Part shown: positions 1 through 6,869 of the stretch, piece after piece
Numbering within the stretch: the first letter of the stretch is position 1
How the letters are laid out: every line of letters begins with the position of its first letter
NCBI RefSeq assembly: GCF_046348265.1
Contig: NZ_JAXMEO010000008.1
DNA from: Pelomonas sp937871895
Lineage (GTDB): Bacteria > Pseudomonadota > Gammaproteobacteria > Burkholderiales > Burkholderiaceae_C
Length of the DNA stretch: 64,000 nucleotides
Strand: one strand, 5' to 3'
Made by a program: the position numbers and the translations under genes
The notes under the pieces: generated by a model
The model's database searches: none
What the model was told of the DNA's origin: nothing
What the model saw: the letters and a program-made list of their open reading frames with translations, nothing else

Positions 1-795
1 CGGGTCGGGCTGCCCAAAGAAGCGCGAGTCCCACTGCGCCATGCTCCAAGGCTCGTGATAGGCCTCGCGGCCGATCATCACGCCGTCCACCACGGCCAAT
101 TGCGCTTCGATCTGGTCGGGCGTCTTGAGGCCGCCGTTGATGGCGATGGTGAGCTGCGGGAAGTCGCGCTTCAACTGCGCCACCAGCTCGTAGCGCAGCG
201 GCGGGATCTCGCGGTTCTCCTTGGGGCTGAGGCCCTGCAGCCAGGCATTGCGGGCGTGGACGATGAAGACCTCGCAGCCGGCAGCCGCCACGGTGCCCAC
301 AAAGTCGCGCACGAAGTCGTAGCTCTCCACCTTGTCGATGCCGATACGGTGCTTGACGGTGACGGGCAGCGAGGTCGCGTCCCGCATCGCCTTCACGCAA
401 TCGGCCACCAGTTGCGGCTCGTTCATCAGGCAGGCGCCAAAGGCCCCGCGCTGCACCCGCTCGCTCGGGCAGCCGCAGTTGAGGTTGACCTCGTCATAGC
501 CCCAGCGCTCGGCCAGCCGCGCGCAGGTGGCCAGGTCCTCGGGCTCGCTGCCGCCGAGTTGCAGCGCCACGGGGTGCTCCTCGGCATTGAAGTCGAGATG
601 GCGCGGCTGGTCGCCATGGATCAAGGCGCCGGTCGTCACCATCTCGGTGTACAGCAGCGCGTGGCGAGTGATGAGGCGGTGGAAGGCCCGGCAATGCCGG
701 TCGGTCCAGTCCATCATCGGCGCCACAGACAGGCGCCATTTGCTAAGCAGTTGATTTGATTGAGATTCTTGAAGCACTCGGCGGCCTGAAAACAT
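1..795 (-). CDS. dusA: tRNA-dihydrouridine(20/20a) synthase DusA, with island-supplied 5' end (3' end outside window)
   Basis: DusA is an FMN enzyme that reduces uridine to dihydrouridine in the tRNA D-loop. The minus strand reads without a stop through APMMDWTDRHCRAFHR, then TEMVTTGALIHGD, then NCGCPSERVQRGAFGACLM, whose second Cys is the catalytic one. About 265 codons are visible; the family runs to about 330, so the C-terminus lies left of the window. The first in-frame ATG is at 795, giving MFSGRRVLQESQSNQLLSK before the conserved WRLSVAPMMD. No good ribosome binding site precedes it, so the true start is unsure. Everything upstream of about 717 belongs to the integrated island, which therefore provides the start and presumably the promoter. 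The displaced native start survives at 14490. Identity is secure; only the N-terminus is uncertain. Confidence 0.95.
   Translation of the reverse strand, partial: MFSGRRVLQESQSNQLLSKWRLSVAPMMDWTDRHCRAFHRLITRHALLYTEMVTTGALIHGDQPRHLDFNAEEHPVALQLGGSEPEDLATCARLAERWGYDEVNLNCGCPSERVQRGAFGACLMNEPQLVADCVKAMRDATSLPVTVKHRIGIDKVESYDFVRDFVGTVAAAGCEVFIVHARNAWLQGLSPKENREIPPLRYELVAQLKRDFPQLTIAINGGLKTPDQIEAQLAVVDGVMIGREAYHEPWSMAQWDSRFFGQPDP
710..738. repeat. attL, dusA-side attachment site
   Basis: This is a 29-bp direct repeat partner of 14441-14469, with 24 of 29 positions identical. The first 8 bp (710-717) are identical and are the likely crossover core. On the minus strand it encodes WRLSVAPMMD of DusA. 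All five mismatches to the right copy are at third codon positions, so the protein is unchanged. Confidence 0.88.
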
Positions 796-810
796 TCATG
801 TTCACAAGAA

Positions 811-832
811 GGTGCACACAAGGTGCACACAA
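811..832. repeat. Left arm-type integrase site pair (two 11-bp direct repeats)
   Basis: Two tandem copies of GGTGCACACAA occupy 811-821 and 822-832. A third TGCACACA lies at 880-887, next to the integrase start. The same motif with the same 11-bp spacing occurs beside attR (14381-14398). Position and symmetry suggest arm-binding sites for the integrase. They also lie between the divergent dusA and integrase starts, so binding could regulate both genes. Confidence 0.65.
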
Positions 833-887
833 AGGGTGTGAAACGGGTATCTTTCGGGCATCAAGTGACGCACACGGAGTGCACACA

Positions 888-2006
888 GTGCCCACATTTT
901 CACAGCTCCCATCCGGCAGGTGGCGCGTTCAGGTCCGGAAGTCTGGGCATTACCGCGCGGCGACCTTCGCCACGAAGACCCTGGCCAAAGATTGGGCCCT
1001 GCAGATCGAGGCCCAGCTGCAGCACCAGGTCGGCGGCGGGTTCGGTCCGGTGCCGCCAAAAGCCACGCTCAAGGATCTGATCGACAAGTACCGCGAGGCC
1101 CAGGGCGGCAACGAAGGCCGCACCAAGGGCTCGACGCTCAACATGCTGGTGGAGCGGCTCGGCGCCGTGAAGCTGTCCAAGCTCTCCGCCGTGACGCTGC
1201 GCGAGTTCATCGACAAGCGGATGGCCGACGGCGCGGGCGGAGTCACTATCGCAGGTGACCTGTCGTTTCTCTCGGCCGTTCTGAAGTGGGGCCGTCACGC
1301 CCGCCGGCTTGACCTAAACGACGCTCTAGCCCTGGAGGCGAGGAAAGGCCTCAAGTACCGCAAGCTGCGCACCCGCAGCACCGAGCGCGACCGCGAGCCC
1401 ACCGACGAAGAGCTGGCCCGGCTGTACGCGCTCTGGCAGGGCAACCCGCGCCAGCGTATCGACATGCCCATGGTGTGCCGCTTCGCCCTGGCCACGGGCA
1501 TGCGCCAGGACGAGATCTGCCGGCTGCAAGTGGAGGACGTTGACCGCGCCGCGCGTACGGTTGTGATCCGCGACCGCAAGGACCCGCAGGCCAAGGAAGG
1601 CAATCACCAGACCGTGCCGCTGCTGCCGGCTGCGTGGGCGATCGTCGAGCCGCTGCTGACTGACCGGAAGGAAGGGCAGATCTTCCTCGGGCTGCGCGCC
1701 GCAAGCGTCTCGACCGCCTTCACCCGGGCCTGTCAAGCCCTGCAGCCGCCCATCGAGGATCTGCACTTCCACGATCTGCGGCACCGCGCCACCGCCGAGT
1801 TCTTCCGCATGGGGCTGGACATTCCCCGCGTGGCGCTGCTGACCGGGCACAAGACCTGGGCCATGTTGCGCCGCTATACCGACATCAAGCCGGCCGACGT
1901 GCACCTGGCAGTGGCCCGGCACACAGCCGAATCTGAGAACGTCGCTCCGCTGGAGCAACACCGCGCCGCCCGGAAGGCGGCAAAGCGGGCCGACAAGGTG
2001 CGGTAA
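888..2006 (+). CDS. int: Tyrosine-type integrase (dusA-associated)
   Basis: This is a site-specific recombinase of about 372 residues. The catalytic set is visible: Arg206 in ATGMRQDEICRL, His295 and Arg298 in HDLRH, His321 in LTGHKTW and nucleophile Tyr330 in RRYTDI. The N-terminal part (PTFSQLPSGRWRVQVRKSG) resembles the arm-binding domain of phage integrases. An upstream ATG at 756 is in frame, but I prefer GTG at 888: it has a GGAG eight bases upstream, and the longer form would translate the repeat-rich attachment region. Placement beside dusA, divergent from it, fits integrases that target the 5' end of dusA. It should catalyse integration, and excision with an accessory factor such as the AlpA-like protein at 3432. 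Confidence 0.93.
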   Translation: MPTFSQLPSGRWRVQVRKSGHYRAATFATKTLAKDWALQIEAQLQHQVGGGFGPVPPKATLKDLIDKYREAQGGNEGRTKGSTLNMLVERLGAVKLSKLSAVTLREFIDKRMADGAGGVTIAGDLSFLSAVLKWGRHARRLDLNDALALEARKGLKYRKLRTRSTERDREPTDEELARLYALWQGNPRQRIDMPMVCRFALATGMRQDEICRLQVEDVDRAARTVVIRDRKDPQAKEGNHQTVPLLPAAWAIVEPLLTDRKEGQIFLGLRAASVSTAFTRACQALQPPIEDLHFHDLRHRATAEFFRMGLDIPRVALLTGHKTWAMLRRYTDIKPADVHLAVARHTAESENVAPLEQHRAARKAAKRADKVR

Positions 2007-2057
2007 CACCGAGCCGACCCTGACCACAACGCACACACCCTGAAAGGACCGTGCACC

Positions 2058-2354
2058 ATGGCTACTGAGACTTTATCGAACCCTGAAAGCATGGCCGCTG
2101 GCCTTGCAGAGATCCGGAATCAGACCTTGCTGCGGGCCGCACGCGAGGCGGCCGCAATTGCTGCCATGTTGCAGCGCGATGCGCAGCACCTGAGCGACTC
2201 CGGTGACATTGATCTGGTGTTGCCCGGCGCCCTCATGCGTATTGAGGCGCTGTGCACTTCCGTGAGCATCCTTCAGGACGCGCGCTGGCCTGACAACATC
2301 TCCGAGGAGCATCGCGTCGTGTTCGGCAAGCCGCTGGAGGTGACCCATGGCTGA
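2058..2354 (+). CDS. Hypothetical island protein, tandem paralogue 1
   Basis: A 98-residue protein, mostly helical by composition, with no motif I recognise. A good Shine-Dalgarno (AAAGGA) precedes the ATG. It overlaps the next gene by 8 bp and shares a similar size and layout with it (an ALC motif and a C-terminal segment with a run of acidic residues), which suggests an old tandem duplication. First gene of the early transcription unit behind the integrase. Function unknown. Confidence 0.7.
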   Translation: MATETLSNPESMAAGLAEIRNQTLLRAAREAAAIAAMLQRDAQHLSDSGDIDLVLPGALMRIEALCTSVSILQDARWPDNISEEHRVVFGKPLEVTHG

Positions 2355-2622
2355 TGTACTGACCGTCCAACCGGACCGTGTGCGCGTCGGTCTGCAGGCT
2401 TGTTGGGAAATCGAAGCGCTTTGCGAGGCCGCCCGCGAGGTAGCTGGCAAGGTTGCGAGCGTCAGCGACGGCGATCAGGCCACGCTCCAACGGTACGCGC
2501 TGCAGTTGCGCGGCCTCACGTGCCGAATCGAAGAGCTGAACACGGCCACGATGTCCGTTCTCGACGGTGATGACGAGACGCGCCACATCGAGCGCAAGGT
2601 GCTCGGCTTCGTCACTGCATGA
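2347..2622 (+). CDS. Hypothetical island protein, tandem paralogue 2
   Basis: A 91-residue protein with no catalytic motif. It contains EALCEAAREV and a CRIEELNTATMSVLD segment of the kind seen in small early prophage proteins. It starts inside the end of the previous gene, and its own stop overlaps the next start as ATGA, implying translational coupling. Function unknown. Confidence 0.7.
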   Translation: MADVLTVQPDRVRVGLQACWEIEALCEAAREVAGKVASVSDGDQATLQRYALQLRGLTCRIEELNTATMSVLDGDDETRHIERKVLGFVTA

Positions 2623-2903
2623 GCCCTTACCTGTCGGACCCCCGCTGGTCTGTCGACTGGGTGCGCCTGGTGACCAACTTGCGGGCGTCCGGCATGAGCC
2701 TGCAGGAGATCGCGGCGGCTGCCCGGGTGAGCAAGTCGCAGGTTGTTGCCTACGGCAGTGAAGAGCTGAGGCAGCGGCCGGAGCATTCTGCGGGCGAGCG
2801 CCTGATCGCGGTCTGGTGCCACATGCTGAGCTACAGCCGCGAGGATCTGCCCATGCACCGGCATCCGCTGTCCGTGTCCAAGATCCTGAGGGCGTCGCGA
2901 TGA
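2619..2903 (+). CDS. Small helix-turn-helix protein
   Basis: A 94-residue protein with a likely helix-turn-helix around residues 18-45 (LRASGMSLQEIAAAARVSKS). The ATG overlaps the previous stop as ATGA. It may be an island regulator or DNA-binding accessory protein. The C-terminal part is unlike anything I recognise. Confidence 0.7.
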   Translation: MSPYLSDPRWSVDWVRLVTNLRASGMSLQEIAAAARVSKSQVVAYGSEELRQRPEHSAGERLIAVWCHMLSYSREDLPMHRHPLSVSKILRASR

Positions 2904-3331
2904 CGCGCAAGCCTGCACCGCCGTCGCTGCTGAGTCGTGGCGCGCCGGCGTCGAGAGACGAGACGGCGCCGCCTGTTCCGTGGTGGCGTGATGACGCCAA
3001 ATTGCTTGAAGCCGTCATCCGTCGAGCAACGGACGACCCAGCATTCGGCAAGCGACTGATGCGAGAAGCTGCTTCTGTCGCTCGGTCGAAACCTGCCTTA
3101 AAAAAGGAACTCGACGCAGCAGCGAAGGGTGGACGAAGCGGAGCGCGCGCAACGCCGCTGGCAGAGCTGATGATGATCGCCGACATGGACGCGGTGCTTA
3201 CCAATGAGCGGGGCGGATACGCCAAGCTCGTGGCCTGGGTGTCCTCGGCGTTTGTGCTCGCCGAGCGCGGGGCAAAGAAGCGAATCGAGAAGGCCCGAGC
3301 ATTGGCGAAGTCGATGCAGCACCTGCCCTAG
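2900..3331 (+). CDS. Hypothetical island protein
   Basis: A 143-residue protein starting at the ATGA overlap with the preceding gene. The N-terminal 35 residues are Pro/Ala-rich and probably disordered. The rest is charged and helical (KLLEAVIRRATDDPAFGKRL, then a Lys-rich segment). No family recognised. A 100-bp gap with a weak AAGCC/GGCTT hairpin (3398-3411) follows, so this may end the first translational block. Confidence 0.65.
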   Translation: MTRKPAPPSLLSRGAPASRDETAPPVPWWRDDAKLLEAVIRRATDDPAFGKRLMREAASVARSKPALKKELDAAAKGGRSGARATPLAELMMIADMDAVLTNERGGYAKLVAWVSSAFVLAERGAKKRIEKARALAKSMQHLP

Positions 3332-3431
3332 GTGCACTGATCTAGGCGATCTGTTCACTTTTCCGGATCACCCGAAAAAACCACCATTTGCACAACCAAG
3401 CCGCCCGGCTTGTTTCCGTCAAGGAGTGCAG

Positions 3432-3686
3432 ATGGCAACGCAGAAAGAACCCCTTCCGCCTCATGTCCGCGAGATCGCGCGCGACATGGGGTTCATGCTT
3501 GAGGATGAGCTGGCCCAGCTGGGCCAGATGACACCGGACACCGTCGAGACCAAACGCAAGCGCGGCGAGCTGCCGCCTTACGTGTCCTTCGGTCGCAGCC
3601 GCCTTTACCCACTCGACGCTGCTGCCGCTTTCCTGCGGCAGCGCCTGAAGGTTCGCGCCGAAGTGCCGGCGGAGGCCTTGCTGTGA
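3432..3686 (+). CDS. AlpA/MerR-type helix-turn-helix protein, candidate excisionase
   Basis: An 84-residue protein starting at ATG 3432, behind a strong AAGGAG at 3421-3426. Residues of the type TPDTVETKRKRGELPPYVSFG followed by SRLYP match the winged HTH of AlpA-like and excisionase proteins, where a recognition helix is followed by a short beta wing. In mobile islands such proteins bend DNA at att sites or activate int. It starts a new translationally coupled block. The excisionase role is inferred from size and context only. Confidence 0.72.
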   Translation: MATQKEPLPPHVREIARDMGFMLEDELAQLGQMTPDTVETKRKRGELPPYVSFGRSRLYPLDAAAAFLRQRLKVRAEVPAEALL

Positions 3687-3937
3687 GCGGCGGCCCCTCT
3701 GACATCGCCGGCCGCTGGAACCGGGGCGACGCCATCTCGACGTTCACACCAGAGGAACGCCAGCGCCTGCGCGAGGACATGCGCAGCCAAGCGGACGCTC
3801 TGCATGCCAAGAGCCCCGAGCGCGCGCGCTTCATGGCGGATCTGCGCCAGTTGTATGAGGCCGACCACCCGAACGAGTCCAAGCCCAACCCGGTGTTGGT
3901 CAATGGCCGCTTCATCGACTTGAACGGGGGGCAGTGA
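3683..3937 (+). CDS. Hypothetical island protein
   Basis: An 84-residue protein with a GTG start overlapping the previous stop (GTGA). It has a charged helical centre (TPEERQRLREDMRSQADAL) and a C-terminal PVLVNGRFIDLNGG. No known domain recognised. Translationally coupled on both sides. Confidence 0.65.
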   Translation: MSGGPSDIAGRWNRGDAISTFTPEERQRLREDMRSQADALHAKSPERARFMADLRQLYEADHPNESKPNPVLVNGRFIDLNGGQ

Positions 3938-4092
3938 TGGCCGCCGTCGAATACAGCCCGGTCGATCTGCGCGTCATGTTCCTCTGCCGCATGGGCCTGA
4001 TCCGCCCGCTGACCCCCGAGGAGCAGCTTGAGCTGGCCCAGATCGACGCCGCCGAGAAGGCTGAGCGGGCACCTCAGGAGCAGTTGCAATGA
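3937..4092 (+). CDS. Small hypothetical island protein (51 aa)
   Basis: The ATG shares a base with the previous stop (TGATG) and the stop overlaps the next ATG (ATGA). The 51-residue product begins MAAVEYSPVDLRVMFLCRMG and has an acidic helical tail. Too short to assign, but the seamless junctions on both sides argue that it is translated. Confidence 0.55.
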   Translation: MAAVEYSPVDLRVMFLCRMGLIRPLTPEEQLELAQIDAAEKAERAPQEQLQ

Positions 4093-4283
4093 GTGGCGAC
4101 CTAGACGCCAAACGAGTGGCCACGCTCAAGGCACGGGCCGCGTTGCGCGGCATTGTGCTGGTCGAGTCCACCGACGAACGCGGCCGGCCCGAATGGATCG
4201 CCTCATGGAACGCCATGCTGAAGGCCTTCGATTCGCTCGATGCCGTCGGCAGCTGGCTCGACATGGTGGAGGGCAAGCGTTGA
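4089..4283 (+). CDS. Small hypothetical island protein (64 aa)
   Basis: A 64-residue protein coupled to both neighbours by overlapping stop/start codons. It contains KARAALRGIVLVES and ends GSWLDMVEGKR; the GGAG within the gene's last codons also serves as ribosome binding site for the TTG-started gene downstream. No function assigned. Confidence 0.6.
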   Translation: MSGDLDAKRVATLKARAALRGIVLVESTDERGRPEWIASWNAMLKAFDSLDAVGSWLDMVEGKR

Positions 4284-4720
4284 GCAGCCCTATCGACCTG
4301 GTGCTGAGCCGGCTGGAGTCCTACAAGCTGCGCCAGTATGGCCGCGACCGTTGGCGCGCGTGCTGCCCGGCCTGCGGCGGCACGAACGGCAGCAAGCTCA
4401 GCGTGGGCGAAGGGGACAGCGGGGCAGTGCTGCTGCGGTGTTGGGCTGGTTGCGAGGCTGAGCAAGTCGCGCACGCACTAGGGCTTGAGCTGACCGACCT
4501 GTTCCCGCCCAAGCTCACCCACCACAGCAGCGGCAAGCCGGCCAGGCGCCGCATGCTCAGCGCGGGCCAGGCGCTGGATCTGCTGGACGCGGAAATGACG
4601 CTGGCCATTGTCTGTTCTGCCGACATGGCGGCAGGCAAGGCGTTGGACGAACCCACACGCGAGCGCCTGCTGAAGAGCGCGGCTCGCGTGTCCATGCTGA
4701 AAGACGAGGCGCGCGCATGA
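4280..4720 (+). CDS. Primase-type zinc-finger protein
   Basis: A 146-residue protein starting at TTG 4280, which overlaps the previous stop (TTGA) and follows GGAGGG. The N-terminal part has a Cys4 zinc ribbon (CPACGG, then LLRCWAGC) of the kind found at the N-terminus of phage and DnaG-type primases. No TOPRIM or polymerase domain follows, so on its own it looks like the DNA-binding part of a primase. It is coupled to the ATPase gene downstream, suggesting the two work together in island replication. Confidence 0.75.
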   Translation: MSSPIDLVLSRLESYKLRQYGRDRWRACCPACGGTNGSKLSVGEGDSGAVLLRCWAGCEAEQVAHALGLELTDLFPPKLTHHSSGKPARRRMLSAGQALDLLDAEMTLAIVCSADMAAGKALDEPTRERLLKSAARVSMLKDEARA

Positions 4721-5793
4721 GGCCAGACGAAGCCGGGGCAGTGTTGGATTCGGCCATCGAAGCGCGGGGTGGCGAGCTGGCCCAGCTTGCACGCGAACTG
4801 CGACGCCGGGCAGAGGCGCCCGACCCCAACGAAGCGCCTATCCACAGGCGCAGCAAGCGCGCCATGCCGCCAATGACACCAGCGCGGTCCTTCGATGCTG
4901 CCGACCTTCTAGAGCAGCCGATGGCCGAGCCGAACTATGTGGTTCGGCCCTACGTGCCCGAAGGGGTGACGCTCTGGTGTGGACGTCCAAAGCTGGGCAA
5001 AACGACCATCCTGCGGCAACTCGCGCACCAGGCCAACATCGGCGGCTCTTTCCTCGGCGAGCCGTGCAACGCATCGGAGGTGTGGTTCTTGTCGCTAGAG
5101 GAAGGCGAGCGCGTCATGCGCAAGAAGCTCGCCCAGACCTGCCCGAACCCCGAAGAACTGCGGGGCGTGAGGCTGGAGTTTGAGTGGCCACAGGGAGAGC
5201 CGGGCGTCAAACTGCTGCGCGAGCGGCTGCGCGCCCGCACCGATGAGCGCCCGGTGCTGCTGATCGTGGACAGCCTGACGCGGTTCCGCATGCCGGCATC
5301 GGAGCGCGCGAACGCGTTCAACGAGGACTACAACGCGGTAAAGCTGCTCGCAGACTTGGCCAAAGAGTTTCCCGGCCTGGCCATCGTGGTCCTTCACCAC
5401 ACGACCAAGGCGATGCCCGATGACCCCGTGTCGGCCATCTCGGGCACCTACGGGCTGAGCGCTGCGGCGGACAGCTACTGCGTCATGCTGAAGCAGGGCC
5501 AGCAGTTCCGCCTGCACGCTGGCGGCCGGCTCTGGGATCGAGACGAGTCCGACTACGAGCTGCAACGACTGGACGGCGGCTGGCAGATGCTGGGCGGCTG
5601 GGACCACAGCGCACCGCAGGGGCTGACGCCCAAGCAGCAGGAGGTCATGACCCTACTGCGTGCCGGCGCCAAGACGAACAAGACCCTGGCCGAGAAAACC
5701 GGGCAGAGCCCATCTGCCATGAGCCACATGATGAAGTCACTCGAAGCGCGTGGCCTTGCCGTGCGAATCGCGAACGGGTGGGGGGTTGCATGA
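4717..5793 (+). CDS. RepA-like RecA-fold ATPase/helicase
   Basis: A 358-residue protein with Walker A GRPKLGKTT (residues 89-97) and Walker B VLLIVDSLTRF (about 180-190), then VVLHHTTK, typical of the RepA/AAA_25 hexameric helicase family of plasmids and phages. Residues about 300-355 form a winged HTH (TLAEKTGQSPSAMSHMMKSL), unusual as a C-terminal fusion and possibly used for origin binding. It overlaps the zinc-finger gene by 4 bp. The phased repeat array just downstream is a candidate target. A replication role is inferred from family and context. Confidence 0.85.
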   Translation: MRPDEAGAVLDSAIEARGGELAQLARELRRRAEAPDPNEAPIHRRSKRAMPPMTPARSFDAADLLEQPMAEPNYVVRPYVPEGVTLWCGRPKLGKTTILRQLAHQANIGGSFLGEPCNASEVWFLSLEEGERVMRKKLAQTCPNPEELRGVRLEFEWPQGEPGVKLLRERLRARTDERPVLLIVDSLTRFRMPASERANAFNEDYNAVKLLADLAKEFPGLAIVVLHHTTKAMPDDPVSAISGTYGLSAAADSYCVMLKQGQQFRLHAGGRLWDRDESDYELQRLDGGWQMLGGWDHSAPQGLTPKQQEVMTLLRAGAKTNKTLAEKTGQSPSAMSHMMKSLEARGLAVRIANGWGVA

Positions 5794-5921
5794 CAGAGCT
5801 TCTCTTCTCCCTCCTTCAATTCATTCAACTACTTCAAAAGGTTCAAGTGCTTCAACTATTTCAACTTGCAGGAGTTGAAGAGGTTGAAGAGTTGAAGAAG
5901 TTGAAAGGGGTTGAGGCATGA
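5790..5921 (+). CDS. Possible 43-aa peptide encoded across the repeat array
   Basis: This frame starts at ATG 5790 (ATGA overlap with the ATPase gene) and ends in an ATGA overlap with the gene at 5918. The product is low complexity: Gln at every third residue in the first half and a VEEVEELKKLKGVE second half. Both follow from the 9-bp DNA repeat. It may be a real coiled-coil peptide, or merely a frame that keeps translation coupled across an origin-like repeat. Confidence 0.4.
   Translation: MTELLFSLLQFIQLLQKVQVLQLFQLAGVEEVEELKKLKGVEA
5815..5905. repeat. Phased inverted array: six TTCAA at 9-bp spacing, four TTGAA opposed
   Basis: TTCAA occurs at 5815, 5824, 5833, 5842, 5851 and 5860, exactly 9 bp apart. 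The complement TTGAA occurs at 5875, 5884, 5892 and 5901. The arms can fold into a long imperfect hairpin around a short loop near 5867-5872. The array is AT-richer than its surroundings and sits directly after the helicase gene. It could be an iteron-like replication origin, an operator array, or an RNA hairpin. Confidence 0.8.
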
Positions 5922-6139
5922 GTGCCACCGCCGCAGCCCTGTCGAGAACTTGGCAGGTGGGCCGATACCGGGCGACCTTGACCGTGCCGCCAGTTGCGAA
6001 GGGTGTGCTGCACGCCTGCATTGAATGGCTGCCCCACACCCCGGGCGACCTCACCCCCGAAGAGCTGGAGGCCTACCGGCTCGGCCGCGACCGAGCGTTT
6101 CGAGAGCTGGGCCTGTCGGCCCTTGTCGTTGAACTTTGA
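5918..6139 (+). CDS. Hypothetical island protein (73 aa)
   Basis: A 73-residue protein containing RYRATLTVPPVAKGVLHACIEW and an acidic helix (TPEELEAYRLGRDRAFREL). No family recognised. The start overlaps the preceding small frame as ATGA. Its position between the replication and virion-like modules does not indicate a function. Confidence 0.65.
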   Translation: MSATAAALSRTWQVGRYRATLTVPPVAKGVLHACIEWLPHTPGDLTPEELEAYRLGRDRAFRELGLSALVVEL

Positions 6140-6154
6140 CCCCTGGAGAACTTC

Positions 6155-6475
6155 ATGACCACCCACGTCACCGCCCCCCTCAACAAGGCATTTCAAGCCT
6201 CGAATCTGTGGACTTTCGACACGCCCGGCGACGCCGCCAGCGGCACGTCCTCGACCACGTGGGCGCCCGTCCTGGCCGAAGTCGCGCGCCTTGCACCCGC
6301 TGCAGCGCCGCGTGCTGACCGTCTCGCCGCGTACAGCCAACTTGTGGCCGATCTGCGCCGCATTCGTGACGCGATCCCGACGAGCCGCAAGCTCGGCCCG
6401 AGCGAGCGCTTGGCCTTCGGCAACTTTCTGCAGCAGTTGCTGCTGAACGCCGAGCAGTCGCTGGCCGCCATCTGA
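6155..6475 (+). CDS. Hypothetical island protein (106 aa)
   Basis: A 106-residue protein with a Thr/Ser/Ala-rich N-terminal half and a helical C-terminal half (LVADLRRIRDAI, then SERLAFGNFLQQLLLNAEQSL). The preceding sequence has a GGAG. First gene of what looks like the late block. No function recognised. Confidence 0.65.
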   Translation: MTTHVTAPLNKAFQASNLWTFDTPGDAASGTSSTTWAPVLAEVARLAPAAAPRADRLAAYSQLVADLRRIRDAIPTSRKLGPSERLAFGNFLQQLLLNAEQSLAAI

Positions 6476-6498
6476 CCCACTCAATAGGAGCCCAACCC

Positions 6499-6858
6499 AT
6501 GACCCCCAACCTGACCCGCGCCAGCGAAGAATTTGTCAGCGAGCCCTTTGCGCTGCCTGGTGGCCGACTGGTCGCTGCCCGGCTGATCGTGTTGCCGAGC
6601 ACGCCGGCCGGCCCGGTGCCACGCGAGCCCCACACGTTGCAGCTGGCTGTCGAAGTGCGCGCCACGCCCGAGGCCGACTTCGAGCGCGTCGGCGAGACGC
6701 CGGTGCTGTCGCAGTGGCACGAAGGGCGGGCCGAGGTCGCTGTGCCGACGCCTGTCGAGCCTATCGAGCCCGGCGTGCGCCCGCCTTTGGCTCGGCTGCG
6801 GCTGATCCATCAGGGCGCGCTGCAGCCGCGCTTTGATCTGCGGATCGTTGGTCTGTAA
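6499..6858 (+). CDS. Hypothetical island protein, possible virion-associated beta protein
   Basis: A 119-residue protein, Pro- and Val-rich with beta-like periodicity (LQLAVEVRATPEADFERVGE). A clear Shine-Dalgarno precedes the ATG. It lies 11 bp before the first large ejection-like gene and may belong to the same late module. A structural role is inferred from position only. Confidence 0.6.
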   Translation: MTPNLTRASEEFVSEPFALPGGRLVAARLIVLPSTPAGPVPREPHTLQLAVEVRATPEADFERVGETPVLSQWHEGRAEVAVPTPVEPIEPGVRPPLARLRLIHQGALQPRFDLRIVGL

Positions 6859-6869
6859 AGGAGAAGCCC

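Noticed and set aside
55..759. Plus-strand frame opposite dusA
   Set aside because: It is a long open frame caused by high GC, antisense to a clear DusA reading frame with the NCGCPSE motif.
756..887. Longer integrase N-terminus from ATG 756
   Set aside because: It would translate the attachment region and the TGCACACA repeats; GTG 888 has a better ribosome binding site and fits the family N-terminus.
5815..5905. CRISPR-like array
   Set aside because: Repeats are 5 bp with 4-bp gaps and switch orientation; no spacers of CRISPR size and no cas genes.
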